The notes under the pieces are model-generated. The model ran no database searches. It had not been told where the DNA came from and saw only the letters and a list, made by a program, of their open reading frames with translations. The translations under genes and the position numbers were made by a program. A DNA stretch of 64,000 bases from Cyanobium sp. N.Huapi 1H5 (GTDB lineage Bacteria > Cyanobacteriota > Cyanobacteriia > PCC-6307 > Cyanobiaceae), in NCBI RefSeq assembly GCF_024345535.1, contig NZ_JAGQBH010000002.1:310001-374000 (forward strand). The letters are read 5' to 3'. The stretch's first letter is position 1; each line of letters opens with the position of its first letter. Below, piece by piece: positions 1-9,163 of the stretch.

Positions 1-2422
1 CCAGCTCGGGATCTTCCGCCAGGATCTGGCGCGCCGCCAGCCGGGCCTCCTCCAGCACGGCGCCGTCGTCGCTGAGGCTGGCCAGGGCCAGGTCCGGCAG
101 GCCCGACTGGCGGGTGCCGAGCACCTGGCCGGGGCCCCTGAGCCGCAGGTCCATCTCGGCGATCTCGAAGCCGTCGCCGCTGCGGGCCAGCAGCTCCAGC
201 CGCTGGCGGGCCATGGCGTTGTCGCCCTCGTGCAGCAGCAGGCAATGGGAGGCGGCGGCCCCCCGGCCCACCCGGCCCCGCAGCTGGTGCAGCTGGGCCA
301 GGCCGAAACGCTCGGCGTGCTCGATCACCATCACGCTCGCCTCCGGCACGTCCACCCCCACCTCCACCACCGTGGTGGACACCAGCACCTGGGAGCGCCC
401 CTCCTGGAAGGCGCTGATGGCCCGCTGCTTCTCCTCCCCGGTCATCCGCCCGTGCAGCAGGCCCACGGTGAGATCGGGGAACACCTCCTCATCAAGGTGG
501 CGGTGCACCTCCACGGCGGAGCGCAGGTCGAGCTTCTCCGATTCCTCCACCAGAGGCAGCACCACGTAGGCCCGCTGCCCCTGGGCCACCTCCTGACGCA
601 CCAGTTCCCAGGCCCCCGCGCGCTCCGATCCCCGCAGCAGGCGTGTGCGGATCGGGGTGCGGCCCGGTGGCAGCTCATCGATCTGGCTGAGGTCGAGGTC
701 GCCGTGGATCGAGAGGGCCAGGGTGCGGGGGATGGGGGTGGCGGTCATCGTCAGCAGGTGGGGCTGGAGCCCCTTGGCCAGCAGCCGATTGCGCTGCCGC
801 ACCCCGAAGCGATGCTGCTCATCCACCACCACCAGGCCGAGTCGGTCGAACTGCACCGGATCCTCGAGCAGGGCGTGGGTGCCCACCAGCAGCTTCACCT
901 GGCCGTTGACCAGGTCCTGCAGCACCTGGCGGCGGCGGCGGGCGGGGGTGGAGCCGGTGAGCAGCTCGATGCTGACGTCGAGCTGGGGCAGCCAACCGGC
1001 CAGCTTGTGGAAGTGCTGGGCCGCCAGCACCTCGGTGGGTGCCATCAGGGCCCCCTGACAGCCGGCGGCAATGGCCCCCAGCAGGGCCGCCAGGGCCACC
1101 ACCGTCTTGCCGCTGCCCACGTCCCCCTGGACCAGCCGGGCCATGGGCTGGGGGCGCTCCATGTCGGCGCGGATCTCCGCCAGCACGCGGCTCTGGGCGC
1201 CGGTGAGGGGAAAGGGCAGCAGGTCGAGGAAACGGCTGACCAGGTCCTCGCCGCCGCTGGGCAGGAGCAGCGGCGGGGCCGGAGAGCGGCGCAGGCGCTC
1301 GCGACGCTGCCCCAGGGCCAGCTGCAGCAGCAGGAACTCGTCGAAGACCAGGCGCCGCCGGCAGCGCTGCAGCTCCTCGCGGTCGGCGGGGCGATGCAGC
1401 CCAAGCAGCGCCTCGCCGCGGCGCGGCAGGCCCAGCTCCAGGCGCAGGGGCTCGGGCAGGGGATCGGGCCAGCGGCTCGCCGCCGGCAGGACGGCGGCGA
1501 TGGCCCGGGCCAGGGTCTCGCCGCTGAGCCCCTCGGTAAGGGCATAGACGGGCACGAAGCGGCCGATCCGCTCCGACCGCACCGGCGCGCCGGGGGCCTC
1601 CAGCACCTCCAGCAGGGGATCGCCGAAGCAGGGGCCGTAGGGGCTGTCCTTCACCAGCCCGCTGACGGCCACCGTGGCCCCAATCGGATACAGGCGCTGC
1701 TGGGCCTTGAGCCAGCCGGGACTGCTGAAGCGGCGACCCGCAAAGAACCGCGTCACCTTCAGTCGGCCCGTCACGTCCTGCAGCTGCAGCTCCAGGATCG
1801 CCAGGTTGGGGTTGCGGGGGCTGCCGAAGGCATGGCAGCGGCGCACCGTCGCCACGATCGTGGCGGTGCGCCCCGGCTCCAAAGCCGCGATCCGCACCAG
1901 ATGGGCGTAATCGAGGTAATCGCGGGGGTAGTGGTGCACCAGATCCCGCACCACCAGCAGGCCGAGGGCGGCCAGCCGGGTGGCGGTTTTCGGGCCGATC
2001 CCCGCCACCTCCCCCAGGGGCGTCTGGGGATCAAGCCGCCGGGGACCGCCGGGGGTGGGCACCACCGCAGGACCCGGCGGCCCCAGCCGCAGGCGCGGGG
2101 GTCCCACGGGCCGGACCTCCTGCCGGCGGCGGCGCAGCTCATGCAGCGACTGCCGCAGGCGCCGCACCAGTGACTGGCGGCCCGCCAACGCCAGCTCGCC
2201 GTAGCGGGCAAAGTCCCGGGTGAGGACGGCCAGCTGCTGCTGCTCAGCCGGCTCGAGCCCCTGCGGCGCTGCCGCCAGGGAGGTGGCAACGAAGCCGCTG
2301 AACCGGTCGCGCCGCCCCTGGAGATCCCCGAAGCCGGCTTCAGCCTCAAGGCGGCAGGCCAGCTGCAGGGGCGTGCACCAGCTCTCCAGGGCTTCGGACA
2401 CGGACGCGGCCGGCCCTTCCAC
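1..2422 (-). CDS. recG: ATP-dependent DNA helicase RecG (C-terminus cut by window edge)
   Basis: Superfamily 2 helicase that regresses stalled replication forks and processes branched DNA in the cytoplasm. The minus-strand frame stays open from a GTG at 2422 to the window edge, giving about 807 codons with the last residues missing. The wedge/OB region comes first (roughly residues 100-350). Walker A GDVGSGKT lies near residue 435 and the RecG-type box II DEQH near 534, followed by RecG helicase motifs such as TMTATPIPRT and QLRGRVGRG. No ATG is available in frame upstream; GTG 2401 is a later alternative. It follows the unknown gene 2437-3531 by 14 bases, so it is probably the distal gene of the rpsB-tsf run. 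Confidence 0.95.
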   Translation of the reverse strand, partial: MEGPAASVSEALESWCTPLQLACRLEAEAGFGDLQGRRDRFSGFVATSLAAAPQGLEPAEQQQLAVLTRDFARYGELALAGRQSLVRRLRQSLHELRRRRQEVRPVGPPRLRLGPPGPAVVPTPGGPRRLDPQTPLGEVAGIGPKTATRLAALGLLVVRDLVHHYPRDYLDYAHLVRIAALEPGRTATIVATVRRCHAFGSPRNPNLAILELQLQDVTGRLKVTRFFAGRRFSSPGWLKAQQRLYPIGATVAVSGLVKDSPYGPCFGDPLLEVLEAPGAPVRSERIGRFVPVYALTEGLSGETLARAIAAVLPAASRWPDPLPEPLRLELGLPRRGEALLGLHRPADREELQRCRRRLVFDEFLLLQLALGQRRERLRRSPAPPLLLPSGGEDLVSRFLDLLPFPLTGAQSRVLAEIRADMERPQPMARLVQGDVGSGKTVVALAALLGAIAAGCQGALMAPTEVLAAQHFHKLAGWLPQLDVSIELLTGSTPARRRRQVLQDLVNGQVKLLVGTHALLEDPVQFDRLGLVVVDEQHRFGVRQRNRLLAKGLQPHLLTMTATPIPRTLALSIHGDLDLSQIDELPPGRTPIRTRLLRGSERAGAWELVRQEVAQGQRAYVVLPLVEESEKLDLRSAVEVHRHLDEEVFPDLTVGLLHGRMTGEEKQRAISAFQEGRSQVLVSTTVVEVGVDVPEASVMVIEHAERFGLAQLHQLRGRVGRGAAASHCLLLHEGDNAMARQRLELLARSGDGFEIAEMDLRLRGPGQVLGTRQSGLPDLALASLSDDGAVLEEARLAARQILAEDPEL

Positions 2423-2436
2423 GGAGGGGGTGCCGT

Positions 2437-3531
2437 TCAGTCGGTCGGAATCGATGGGGGGCGGATGTCCTGCAGCCAAAGCTGTTCGGCCTGATGGATC
2501 CGTAGCCGCCGTTGCAGGCGACGGAACTGCTGGGCCATTCTGCGAACCTCCTGCCGATGCTGCTGCAGCCGCCGCCGGCAGGTGCGCAGGCGGGGTTCCT
2601 CCAGCTCCAGATCGGTGGGCCGCAGCAGCACCGCCAGCGTCTGCGCCTGGGGTCCGCGGGCGCCAGGGAAGGGCAGGGGCAACCGCATCAGGTTGGCGGG
2701 GGCGGCCATGGTCTCCAGCTGGCCGGCCAGCACCGCATCGAGCAGGCTCACCGGCAGCAGGCTGCGGCTGACGCCACCGCGCAGCAGCTCCACATTGATG
2801 GCGTGGGAGAGGTTGCGCAGGCGCCGGGCCAGGGCCAGTTCCATGCCGTCCATCCAGCGCAGCACCCGCTCGGGATCGTCTGGAAGCCGCCCCGACCGCC
2901 ACAGGGGATCCTCCTCGGCAGCCTCCTGGGTCTCATCGTCAGACGCGTTGCTCCCGTCGTCCGGATCATCACGGCTGTCGTCGTCCCGATCGTCGAGCTC
3001 CTCCTCCCCGTCGTCCTGCTGCCCTTCGTCGGGATTCGGCGGGGGGGACTCCCCCCGGCCCATGGCCCCCCAGAGGAAGGATCCGCCGGCCAGGGGCGGG
3101 GCAAAGGCGATCTGCACCGACCCCGGCGGCAGGGGCTCCGGTTCCCCGCCCCCGGTCTCCCCCTCCCAGGTGAGTTCCTCCAGCAGTTGCTCCCGCTCGT
3201 GACGTTCACGCCGCTGGCGCTCCCGGGAGATCTGGGCCGCCAGGATCACCAGCTGCTCCACCGTGAGCAGGCTGCAGCAGCGCCCCACCAGCTCCTGGAT
3301 CTGGCCGTGCAGCAACCTGCGGCGCTCCACCGGGAGCTCGGTGTAGCGCAGGGGGTGGACCTGGGTGGCGAGGTGGAAGCAGGCCTGGCGGACCTGCTGG
3401 GGCAGGGCCTGGCGCAGCACCTGGAGGTACAGGGCGACGTGGCGGTAAAGCTCCGGGTTCGACTGGGTCAGCCGCCGGGTCAGGGCCTGGAGCTGACCCG
3501 GCAGATCGATCGAATCGGACGGGTCGCTCAA
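2437..3531 (-). CDS. conserved hypothetical protein with acidic central linker
   Basis: About 364 aa; no function recognised. The N-terminal third looks helical, with many Leu, Gln and Arg residues. A long strongly acidic low-complexity stretch (Asp/Glu/Ser, about residues 165-215) follows, then a basic Arg-rich C-terminal helical region. The open frame runs upstream into tsf, but the first start outside tsf is TTG 3531, 10 bases after the tsf stop, and I chose it. The place between tsf and recG on one strand suggests a conserved cyanobacterial gene expressed with ribosomal genes. The start codon is the uncertain part. Confidence 0.75.
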   Translation of the reverse strand: MSDPSDSIDLPGQLQALTRRLTQSNPELYRHVALYLQVLRQALPQQVRQACFHLATQVHPLRYTELPVERRRLLHGQIQELVGRCCSLLTVEQLVILAAQISRERQRRERHEREQLLEELTWEGETGGGEPEPLPPGSVQIAFAPPLAGGSFLWGAMGRGESPPPNPDEGQQDDGEEELDDRDDDSRDDPDDGSNASDDETQEAAEEDPLWRSGRLPDDPERVLRWMDGMELALARRLRNLSHAINVELLRGGVSRSLLPVSLLDAVLAGQLETMAAPANLMRLPLPFPGARGPQAQTLAVLLRPTDLELEEPRLRTCRRRLQQHRQEVRRMAQQFRRLQRRLRIHQAEQLWLQDIRPPSIPTD

Positions 3532-3541
3532 CGGCTCCGGC

Positions 3542-4201
3542 TCAGGCCGCCTTGCCCATCGCCGCCACTTCGGCGGCGAAATCCGACTGCTCCACCTCAA
3601 TGCCCTCACCGAGGGTGTAGCGGGTGAAGCGGCGCACCCGGATGTTCTCGCCCGTCTTGCCGGCGGCCGATTTGACCATCTCACCGACGGTCACGGTGTT
3701 GTCGCGGATGAAGGGCTGGTCCATCAGGGCCAGTTCCTTGAGGCGCTTGCCGATGCGCCCGGCCACGATCTTGACCTTCATCTCCTCCTTCTTGCCGGCA
3801 AGATCGTCACGACCCATCTCGATGGACTTCTCGCGCTCCGCCACTTCGGGGGGGATGTCGTCGGTGCTGACGTACTCGACGTTGGGGCAGGCGGCGATCT
3901 GCATCGCAACGTTGCGCACCAGCTCCTGGAAGAGCTCACCGCGGGCCACGAAGTCGGTCTCGCAGTTCACCTCCACCAGCACGCCGACGCGGGCACCGGT
4001 GTGGATGTAGCTGCCAACGGCCCCTTCAGCCGCCGTGCGACCGGCCTTCTTCTCGGCGGTGGCGATGCCCTTCTGGCGGAGCCATTCGGCGGCCTTGGTG
4101 GCATCCCCACCGGATTCGGTGAGGGCCTTCTTGCAGTCCATCATGCCGGCGCCGGTCTTGTCGCGCAGGTCCTTGACGAGCTTCGCTGTGATCTCAGCCA
4201 T
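3542..4201 (-). CDS. tsf: translation elongation factor Ts
   Basis: Guanine-nucleotide exchange factor that recycles EF-Tu from GDP to GTP. At 219 aa it has the usual short cyanobacterial length. The N-terminal UBA-like domain carries the EF-Ts signature around residues 11-27 ([16 protein letters not shown]), and the second signature [10 protein letters not shown] lies at residues 78-87. The core domain and a short C-terminal tail follow. It lies 38 bases downstream of rpsB in the classic rpsB-tsf order, and both are presumably transcribed together. Confidence 0.98.
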   Translation of the reverse strand: MAEITAKLVKDLRDKTGAGMMDCKKALTESGGDATKAAEWLRQKGIATAEKKAGRTAAEGAVGSYIHTGARVGVLVEVNCETDFVARGELFQELVRNVAMQIAACPNVEYVSTDDIPPEVAEREKSIEMGRDDLAGKKEEMKVKIVAGRIGKRLKELALMDQPFIRDNTVTVGEMVKSAAGKTGENIRVRRFTRYTLGEGIEVEQSDFAAEVAAMGKAA

Positions 4202-4239
4202 GGGGTGGGAGTGGGGGAGGTCGGGAGGGAGAGAACGGC

Positions 4240-4956
4240 TCAGGCGTCGTCGTCGCCGCCGCGCTGATCCTGGGCTCCATGGCGGCCTTCATTGATGGCA
4301 TCCGCCAGCCGACCCAGCACCAGCTGGACGGAACGCACGGCGTCGTCGTTGCAGGGGATGGGAACGTCGCAGAGATCGGGATCGCAGTTGGTGTCAAGCA
4401 TCGACACCAGGGGGATGTCGAGCTTGCGGCACTCGAGCACGGCGTTGGTCTCGCGGCGCTGGTCCACCAGCACCACCACATCGGGCAGGCGGCGCATGTT
4501 CTTGAGGCCGCCCAGATACTTCTGCAGACGGTCGAGTTCGCGGCGCAGCACCGCAGCTTCCTTCTTGGGCCGCATGGCGATGGCGCCGGAGGACTCCATG
4601 CGCTCCAGATCCTTGAGGCGGTCGATGCGGGCGCGCATCGTGCTCCAGTTGGTGAGCATGCCGCCCAGCCAGCGCTGGTTGACGTAGGAGGCGCCGCAGC
4701 GGGCGGCTTCCTGGGCGATGACCTCGGAGGCCTGCTTCTTGGTGCCGACGAACAGGAAGCGCTTGCCGCTGCGGGCGGCACTGCGGGTCCATTTGTAGGC
4801 GTTGTTCATGCAGACGGCGGTCTGCACGAGATCGATGATGTGGACCCCGTTGCGCGCGCAATAGATGTAGCGCGACATCTTGGGATTCCAGCGACGGGTC
4901 TGGTGTCCGAAGTGGGCACCAGCCTCCATCATCTCGGAGAGAGTGACGACAGCCAT
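4240..4956 (-). CDS. rpsB: 30S ribosomal protein S2
   Basis: Component of the small ribosomal subunit that joins late at the head/body junction and helps hold S1. It has 238 aa, with the S2 N-terminal signature around residues 25-45 ([10 protein letters not shown] and NGVHIIDL) and the second conserved segment [16 protein letters not shown] in the C-terminal half. The ATG at 4956 starts the family-typical [19 protein letters not shown]. It is the first gene of the rpsB-tsf-unknown-recG run. The 108 bases upstream presumably hold its promoter and autoregulatory leader, but I could not single out an element. Confidence 0.98.
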   Translation of the reverse strand: MAVVTLSEMMEAGAHFGHQTRRWNPKMSRYIYCARNGVHIIDLVQTAVCMNNAYKWTRSAARSGKRFLFVGTKKQASEVIAQEAARCGASYVNQRWLGGMLTNWSTMRARIDRLKDLERMESSGAIAMRPKKEAAVLRRELDRLQKYLGGLKNMRRLPDVVVLVDQRRETNAVLECRKLDIPLVSMLDTNCDPDLCDVPIPCNDDAVRSVQLVLGRLADAINEGRHGAQDQRGGDDDA

Positions 4957-5064
4957 GGGTGTTGGGGGGTTTCGGGTTGGCCTCCACCTGCCAGGGATGC
5001 CGTGCCACGGAGAGGGCAGCGGATCACCCGAAACGTGCAGGTGTGCGGTGTTGGGGTTACCGGG

Positions 5065-6003
5065 TCAACCTACCAAATGGCCCTGCTGGCGGGCTTCGGC
5101 ATGGAGGGCCCGCACCCCGAAGCGGTTGAGGGGCAGCCGCAGCAGCTCCATCGCCAGCCCCGCCTTGCCGTGGCGGATCAGCCAGCCCAGCAGGGGCCGC
5201 AGGCTGCGTTCATTGATCAGGCCGCCGAGGGTGAGCAGCTCCCAGAGCGCCAGATGCAGCCAGGTGTACTGGATGATGAAGCGCACCCGCCGGGTGGGGT
5301 GCTTGCGGTAGAACACAAGGCCCATTTTGGCCCGTTCCCGCTCCACCCGCACCAGATCGGGGATCTGCTCGAGGCTCAGGGGCGGATGCCAGTGGTAGCC
5401 CACGGCCTCGGGGCAGCGCACCAGCCGCACACCCATGCGGCGCAGCCGTTCCCCGAGTTCGAGATCCTCCCAGCCGTAGAGGCGGAAGCCGGTGTCGAAC
5501 AGGCCCGACTGCTCCAGCACCCGGCGGTCGATCGCCACGTTGCCGGTGGCGAAGTAGGCCCAGGAGAGATCCCGCAGCTTGTGGGGCTCTGATGTGGGCG
5601 CCTCGAAGTTGTGGGTGTTGATCACCGCGCCATAGGTGAAGCAGAGACGGTCGCCGCTCTCCTCCCAGGCCCGCGCCAGGGCCGTGGCGTGGTGCAGCAG
5701 GAACCGCTCCGTCACCACCAGATCGCTGTCGATGAAGACGATCACATCACCGCGGGCCTCGTCCACGCCGCGGTTGCGCCCCTCGGCCGGACCGCCGTGG
5801 TCCTGCCGGATCAGGCGCAGATGGGGGAAGGCGGTGGCATGGGCATCGAGCCAGCGCACCGTGTCGTCGGTGGAGCCGTCGTCCACCAGCACCACCTCAT
5901 AGGCCTGCAGGGGGCCGCCGGTTTCCTGGCGCTCCAGGGCCTGCAGGCACTGGCGCAGGATCGGCAGCCGGTTGTAGGTGGGGATGACGACGCTGATGAA
6001 CAT
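5065..6003 (-). CDS. family 2 glycosyltransferase
   Basis: Cytoplasmic or peripheral-membrane enzyme that transfers a sugar from an activated donor; donor and acceptor are unknown. From ATG 6003 it has 312 aa. The GT-A fold starts with MFISVVIPTYNR, the nucleotide-binding VDDGSTDDT lies at residues 40-48, and the DxD-like metal site FIDSD at 90-94. A GWEDLELG motif at 177-184, common in galactosyl/N-acetylgalactosaminyl transferases, marks the acceptor side. The frame continues upstream to an ATG at 6078, but that runs into the terminator of the preceding gene, so 6003 is preferred. It stands alone with no other envelope-sugar genes. Confidence 0.9.
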   Translation of the reverse strand: MFISVVIPTYNRLPILRQCLQALERQETGGPLQAYEVVLVDDGSTDDTVRWLDAHATAFPHLRLIRQDHGGPAEGRNRGVDEARGDVIVFIDSDLVVTERFLLHHATALARAWEESGDRLCFTYGAVINTHNFEAPTSEPHKLRDLSWAYFATGNVAIDRRVLEQSGLFDTGFRLYGWEDLELGERLRRMGVRLVRCPEAVGYHWHPPLSLEQIPDLVRVERERAKMGLVFYRKHPTRRVRFIIQYTWLHLALWELLTLGGLINERSLRPLLGWLIRHGKAGLAMELLRLPLNRFGVRALHAEARQQGHLVG

Positions 6004-6040
6004 CGGGTGTCGGTGCGGGGACCACGGTGGAGAGGCCATG

Positions 6041-6070
6041 AAAAAGGGGGGATCCGCAGCGAATCCCCCC
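6041..6070 (-). terminator. rho-independent terminator after the 51-aa gene
   Basis: Read on the minus strand, an 8-bp perfect stem (GGGGGGAT with ATCCCCCC) encloses a 9-base loop that can pair further, and is followed by TTTTT. It lies 25 bases after the stop of the gene at 6095-6250, so it should end that transcript before the glycosyltransferase. Confidence 0.8.
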
Positions 6071-6094
6071 GGTGCCATGGGCGGACCGCGCCCG

Positions 6095-6250
6095 TCAGTC
6101 GGCGGCGCCGCCGTTGTTGGCCGTGCCGGTCACGCCGTTGCCGGCCCCTTCACCGCGGCCGTCGTTACGCAGCTTGCGCTTCTTGAACTTCCGGGCGTAG
6201 GCCCGGTTGCGCTCCTGCTTTTCCTTCTTGAGGTTCCTGCGTTTCGACAT
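6095..6250 (-). CDS. small basic conserved protein, 51 aa
   Basis: The first 28 residues are almost all Lys, Arg and Glu (starting MSKRRNLKKEKQERNRAYAR), followed by a flexible Gly/Asn/Ala tail. Such a composition suggests a small nucleic-acid- or ribosome-associated protein, but this is inference. It starts with ATG at 6250, ends with TGA, and is followed by a clean terminator at 6041-6070, which supports a real monocistronic gene. I recall similar short basic proteins in marine Synechococcus, but I do not know a function. Confidence 0.7.
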   Translation of the reverse strand: MSKRRNLKKEKQERNRAYARKFKKRKLRNDGRGEGAGNGVTGTANNGGAAD

Positions 6251-6292
6251 AGGTGATGCGAGCCTTGAAAAGACTTTGATGCTCCACCCTAC

Positions 6293-7036
6293 TCACCCGA
6301 CCACGGCCTCCTCAGCCCACAGCCGGCCATCCTCCATCCGCACCAGGCGGTCAGCCACATCGAGGATGCGGGGATCGTGGGTCACCATCAGCACGCCGCA
6401 GCCCTCGTCCCGGGCCAGGCGCTGCAGCAGTTCCACCACCTCCCGGCCGGTGCGGCTGTCGAGGGCGGCGGTGGGTTCGTCGGCCAGGAGCAGGCGGGGA
6501 TGGGCGGCCAGGGCGCGGGCGATCGCCACCCGCTGCTTCTGGCCGCCGGAGAGGTCGTGGGGGAGCTTGCTGAGGTGGTCGGAGAGGCCCACGGCCCGCA
6601 GCCATTCCCGGGAAAGGTCGCGGCGGGCGCGGTAGCCCAGCCCCGGCAACAGGTCGGCCCCCATCTGCACGTTCTGCTCGGCGGTGAGGCAGCGCAGCAG
6701 GTTGTGGCCCTGGAAGATCATGCCGACGCTGCGGCGCAGCAGCTGGCGCTCCTGGCGGCTGGAGCCGTTCAGTTCGCAGCCCAGCACCCGCACCGACCCC
6801 TCCATCACCTGGCGCAGGGCCCCCACCAGGGTGAGCAGGGTGGTCTTGCCGCAGCCCGAGGGGCCCGTGAGCAGCACCACTTCGCCGGGGTGGATCTCGA
6901 GATCGATGCCCTGGAGCACCTGGCGCCGCATCGTGCCGGTGCCGTACCAGTGGCTGAGACCCCGCACCGACACCGTGGCGAGGCCATCGGCCGTGCTGGC
7001 GATGGGCGGGGCGGAACCGGTGTGGAGTGTGGTCAT
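6293..7036 (-). CDS. devA: DevA-type ABC exporter ATPase
   Basis: ATP-binding subunit of a DevBCA exporter, a MacB-like tripartite system that in heterocyst formers exports glycolipids. At 247 aa it has Walker A GPSGCGKTT at residues 58-66, a Q-loop near 108 (IFQGHN), signature LSGGQ at 162-166, Walker B LLLADEPT at 182-189 and an H-loop in VTHDPR. It follows devC by 19 bases, giving the order pcyA-devB-devC-devA. In a unicellular cyanobacterium the cargo is unknown and may be a lipid or a small toxic molecule. Confidence 0.93.
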   Translation of the reverse strand: MTTLHTGSAPPIASTADGLATVSVRGLSHWYGTGTMRRQVLQGIDLEIHPGEVVLLTGPSGCGKTTLLTLVGALRQVMEGSVRVLGCELNGSSRQERQLLRRSVGMIFQGHNLLRCLTAEQNVQMGADLLPGLGYRARRDLSREWLRAVGLSDHLSKLPHDLSGGQKQRVAIARALAAHPRLLLADEPTAALDSRTGREVVELLQRLARDEGCGVLMVTHDPRILDVADRLVRMEDGRLWAEEAVVG

Positions 7037-7055
7037 CGGCTCAGGAAGGAAGAGC

Positions 7056-8222
7056 TCAGAAAATGTCAGCCGGATCGGCGTCGCCCAGCTTGCGCATCGC
7101 CATCGCCGCCGAGCCCATGCACATCACCAGGATCATCAGGAAGACGGTCGTGGCACGGTCGGTGGCCATCGACACCGGCAGTTTGGTGGCGGCATGGATG
7201 ACGCCGTAGAGCACCTGGCCGGCGAGGTAGGCGGGCACGTAGCCGAAGATCGCCAGCAGCAGCCCCTCCCGCGCCACCACCCCCAGCAGGGTGAGCAGGC
7301 TGTAGCCCATGGCCATCAGGGTGGCGTACTCCGGCAGGTGGTCGCTGACGTCGGAATAGAGGATCTGGTAGACGATCACGCAGCCCACCACGAACCCCAT
7401 GGCGGCGCCCAGGGTGAAGATGAAGCCGATGGCGGTGCTGGTGCGCCAGTAGTCCATCTCCAGATCCAGGAACCCCTGCTTGGTGAGCACGGTCACGTCC
7501 TCCGGCAGCAGGCGTCGCAACCGGTCCACCACCTGGGCGGGGTCCGCACCGGGGCGCAGGCGGATCAGACCCAGCTCGATGCTGCCGGGCGGGTTGTTGG
7601 GCACCAGGCTCAGCAGGGTTTCACGGCTGGTGAGGAGGTTGCCGTCGGCACCGAAGGATGGCCCTGAACTGAACAGGCCCGCCACCCGCAGGCGCTTGCC
7701 GGCCACCTCGCTCTCCACGACACGGCCCTCCCGGAACCACTTCGCCACGGGTCCGAACTCATCGCGGGAGAGGTCGTCGAAGAGCACCCGGCCCTTCTGG
7801 GTGAGGCGGGGCGCCAGGGCGGTGACGGCCGGATCGAGGAACAGGGGATCCCCCGGCTCGAACCCCAGGGCCAGGATCGAGCGCGTGCCCTTGGTCTGGG
7901 GGTTGCGCCACAGCAGCAGGTTCCAGTGCACCGGGGTGATGCCGGTCACGTCCGGATCGGCCTTGGCCTGCACCAGCCGTCGCTCGGGGAAGCCGGTCAT
8001 GCTGATCGAGCTCTTGCTGCGGGGGCTGAGCAGCACCAGATCGGTGTCGAACAGCTTGTGCACCGTGACGCTGGAGTCGAACAGGGCGTCGCGGAAGCCC
8101 AGCTGCATGAACATCAGGATCCCGGCGAAGGTGATCCCGGCCAGGGCCACCGCCAGGCGCATCGGCTGGCGGGTGAGCAGCAGCCAGGCCAGGGGAATCC
8201 GGCGTCCCTGCCAGAGGCTCAT
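7056..8222 (-). CDS. devC: DevC-type ABC exporter permease
   Basis: Inner-membrane permease of the DevBCA exporter, 388 aa. A first membrane helix lies near residues 20-42, a large periplasmic domain follows (about 45-250, including FDTDLVLLSPRSKSS and SISMTGFPERR), and three C-terminal helices form an FtsX-like core. This is the MacB/DevC topology. Its ATG overlaps the devB stop by four bases, so translation is coupled. It pairs with DevA for energy and DevB for the periplasmic link. Confidence 0.92.
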   Translation of the reverse strand: MSLWQGRRIPLAWLLLTRQPMRLAVALAGITFAGILMFMQLGFRDALFDSSVTVHKLFDTDLVLLSPRSKSSISMTGFPERRLVQAKADPDVTGITPVHWNLLLWRNPQTKGTRSILALGFEPGDPLFLDPAVTALAPRLTQKGRVLFDDLSRDEFGPVAKWFREGRVVESEVAGKRLRVAGLFSSGPSFGADGNLLTSRETLLSLVPNNPPGSIELGLIRLRPGADPAQVVDRLRRLLPEDVTVLTKQGFLDLEMDYWRTSTAIGFIFTLGAAMGFVVGCVIVYQILYSDVSDHLPEYATLMAMGYSLLTLLGVVAREGLLLAIFGYVPAYLAGQVLYGVIHAATKLPVSMATDRATTVFLMILVMCMGSAAMAMRKLGDADPADIF

Positions 8223-9163
8223 GGCTGCATGCGGGCGATGACCTTCAGGCCGCTGAGGTCGGCGACCTTCGCCCCGTCTTCAGGATCGAGCCGCACCCGC
8301 ACCTCGACGACGCGGGCATCGGCGTCCCCGGTGGGATCGGTGGAGAGCACCTCCCGCTGGCGGACCTGGGGGCTGATGCGCCGCACGGTGCCCCGCAGGG
8401 TGCCGTCGAAGCCGCCGTTCTCACTGGTGAGCGTGACGGCCTGGCCGACCCGGACCCGGTCGATGTCGCTCTCGTAGACCTCGATCGAGGCCTCCATGCG
8501 ATCGCTGGCCCCCAGCTCGAGGATGCCGTTGTCGCCAGGCCTTTCGCCGACGCGGGACTGGATGCGCAGCACCGTGCCGTCGATCGGGGCCCGCAGCTCG
8601 GTGTTGACCAGGTCGGTGCTGGCCTTGACCAGGGAGGCCCGGGCCTCCTGCAGCTGGCCCTGGAGCTCCAGGGTGCGCTGCTCAAGCACATCGAGATCGG
8701 CGGCGGAATAGGCGCCGTCGCTGGCCAGCTTGCGGTAGCGCGCCAGGTCGCGGGTCTGGATGGTGAGCCGGCGGCTGAGGTTGGCGATCCGGGTGCGGAT
8801 CAGCTCGAGTTCCGCCCGCTGCAGGGGCTGGTTGTCGAAACGGGCCAGCAGCTGGCCCGCCCGCACCCGGTCGCCCTCGGCCACCAGCAGCTCGGTGATG
8901 CGGGGACTGCCGCCGATGCCGGTGATCGGCGCCGCCAGGATGCGCACGTCTCCGTCGGGCTCCAGCTGGCCCAGGGCCGCGACGGCCTCCACCGGGGCCG
9001 GCGGACGGGCGACGGCGGCGGCCGGAGGCTTGGCGGGCTGCAGGCGCTGGTACAAGACGACACCGCCCACCAGCAGACCGGCCACGCCGGCGGCGATCAG
9101 GCCGTTGCGCCAGGGACCGGTGGGTCGTCGAAGAGCAGGTCCTCGATGTAGCGGTCCGCCCAC
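8219..9163 (-). CDS. devB: DevB-type membrane fusion protein (HlyD family)
   Basis: Periplasmic adaptor that couples DevCA to an outer-membrane channel. One N-terminal membrane helix ([18 protein letters not shown]) is followed by a lipoyl/beta-barrel half, an alpha-hairpin with coiled-coil character (about 110-190) and the second barrel half beginning [10 protein letters not shown]. The start is uncertain. The frame runs back into pcyA, with ATG 9247, GTG 9163 and GTG 9085 as candidates. GTG 9085 falls inside the membrane helix and ATG 9247 would overlap pcyA by 150 bases. I chose GTG 9163, giving 314 aa with a 67-base overlap. The stop is certain. Confidence 0.88.
   Translation of the reverse strand: MGGPLHRGPALRRPTGPWRNGLIAAGVAGLLVGGVVLYQRLQPAKPPAAAVARPPAPVEAVAALGQLEPDGDVRILAAPITGIGGSPRITELLVAEGDRVRAGQLLARFDNQPLQRAELELIRTRIANLSRRLTIQTRDLARYRKLASDGAYSAADLDVLEQRTLELQGQLQEARASLVKASTDLVNTELRAPIDGTVLRIQSRVGERPGDNGILELGASDRMEASIEVYESDIDRVRVGQAVTLTSENGGFDGTLRGTVRRISPQVRQREVLSTDPTGDADARVVEVRVRLDPEDGAKVADLSGLKVIARMQP

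Noticed and set aside
230-2173. 647-codon plus-strand frame over recG
   Set aside because: Low-complexity His/Gln/Gly translation typical of the reverse strand of high-G+C genes.
4957-5064. TTGACC upstream of rpsB as a -35 element
   Set aside because: No matching -10 at 16-18 bases; not enough for a promoter call.
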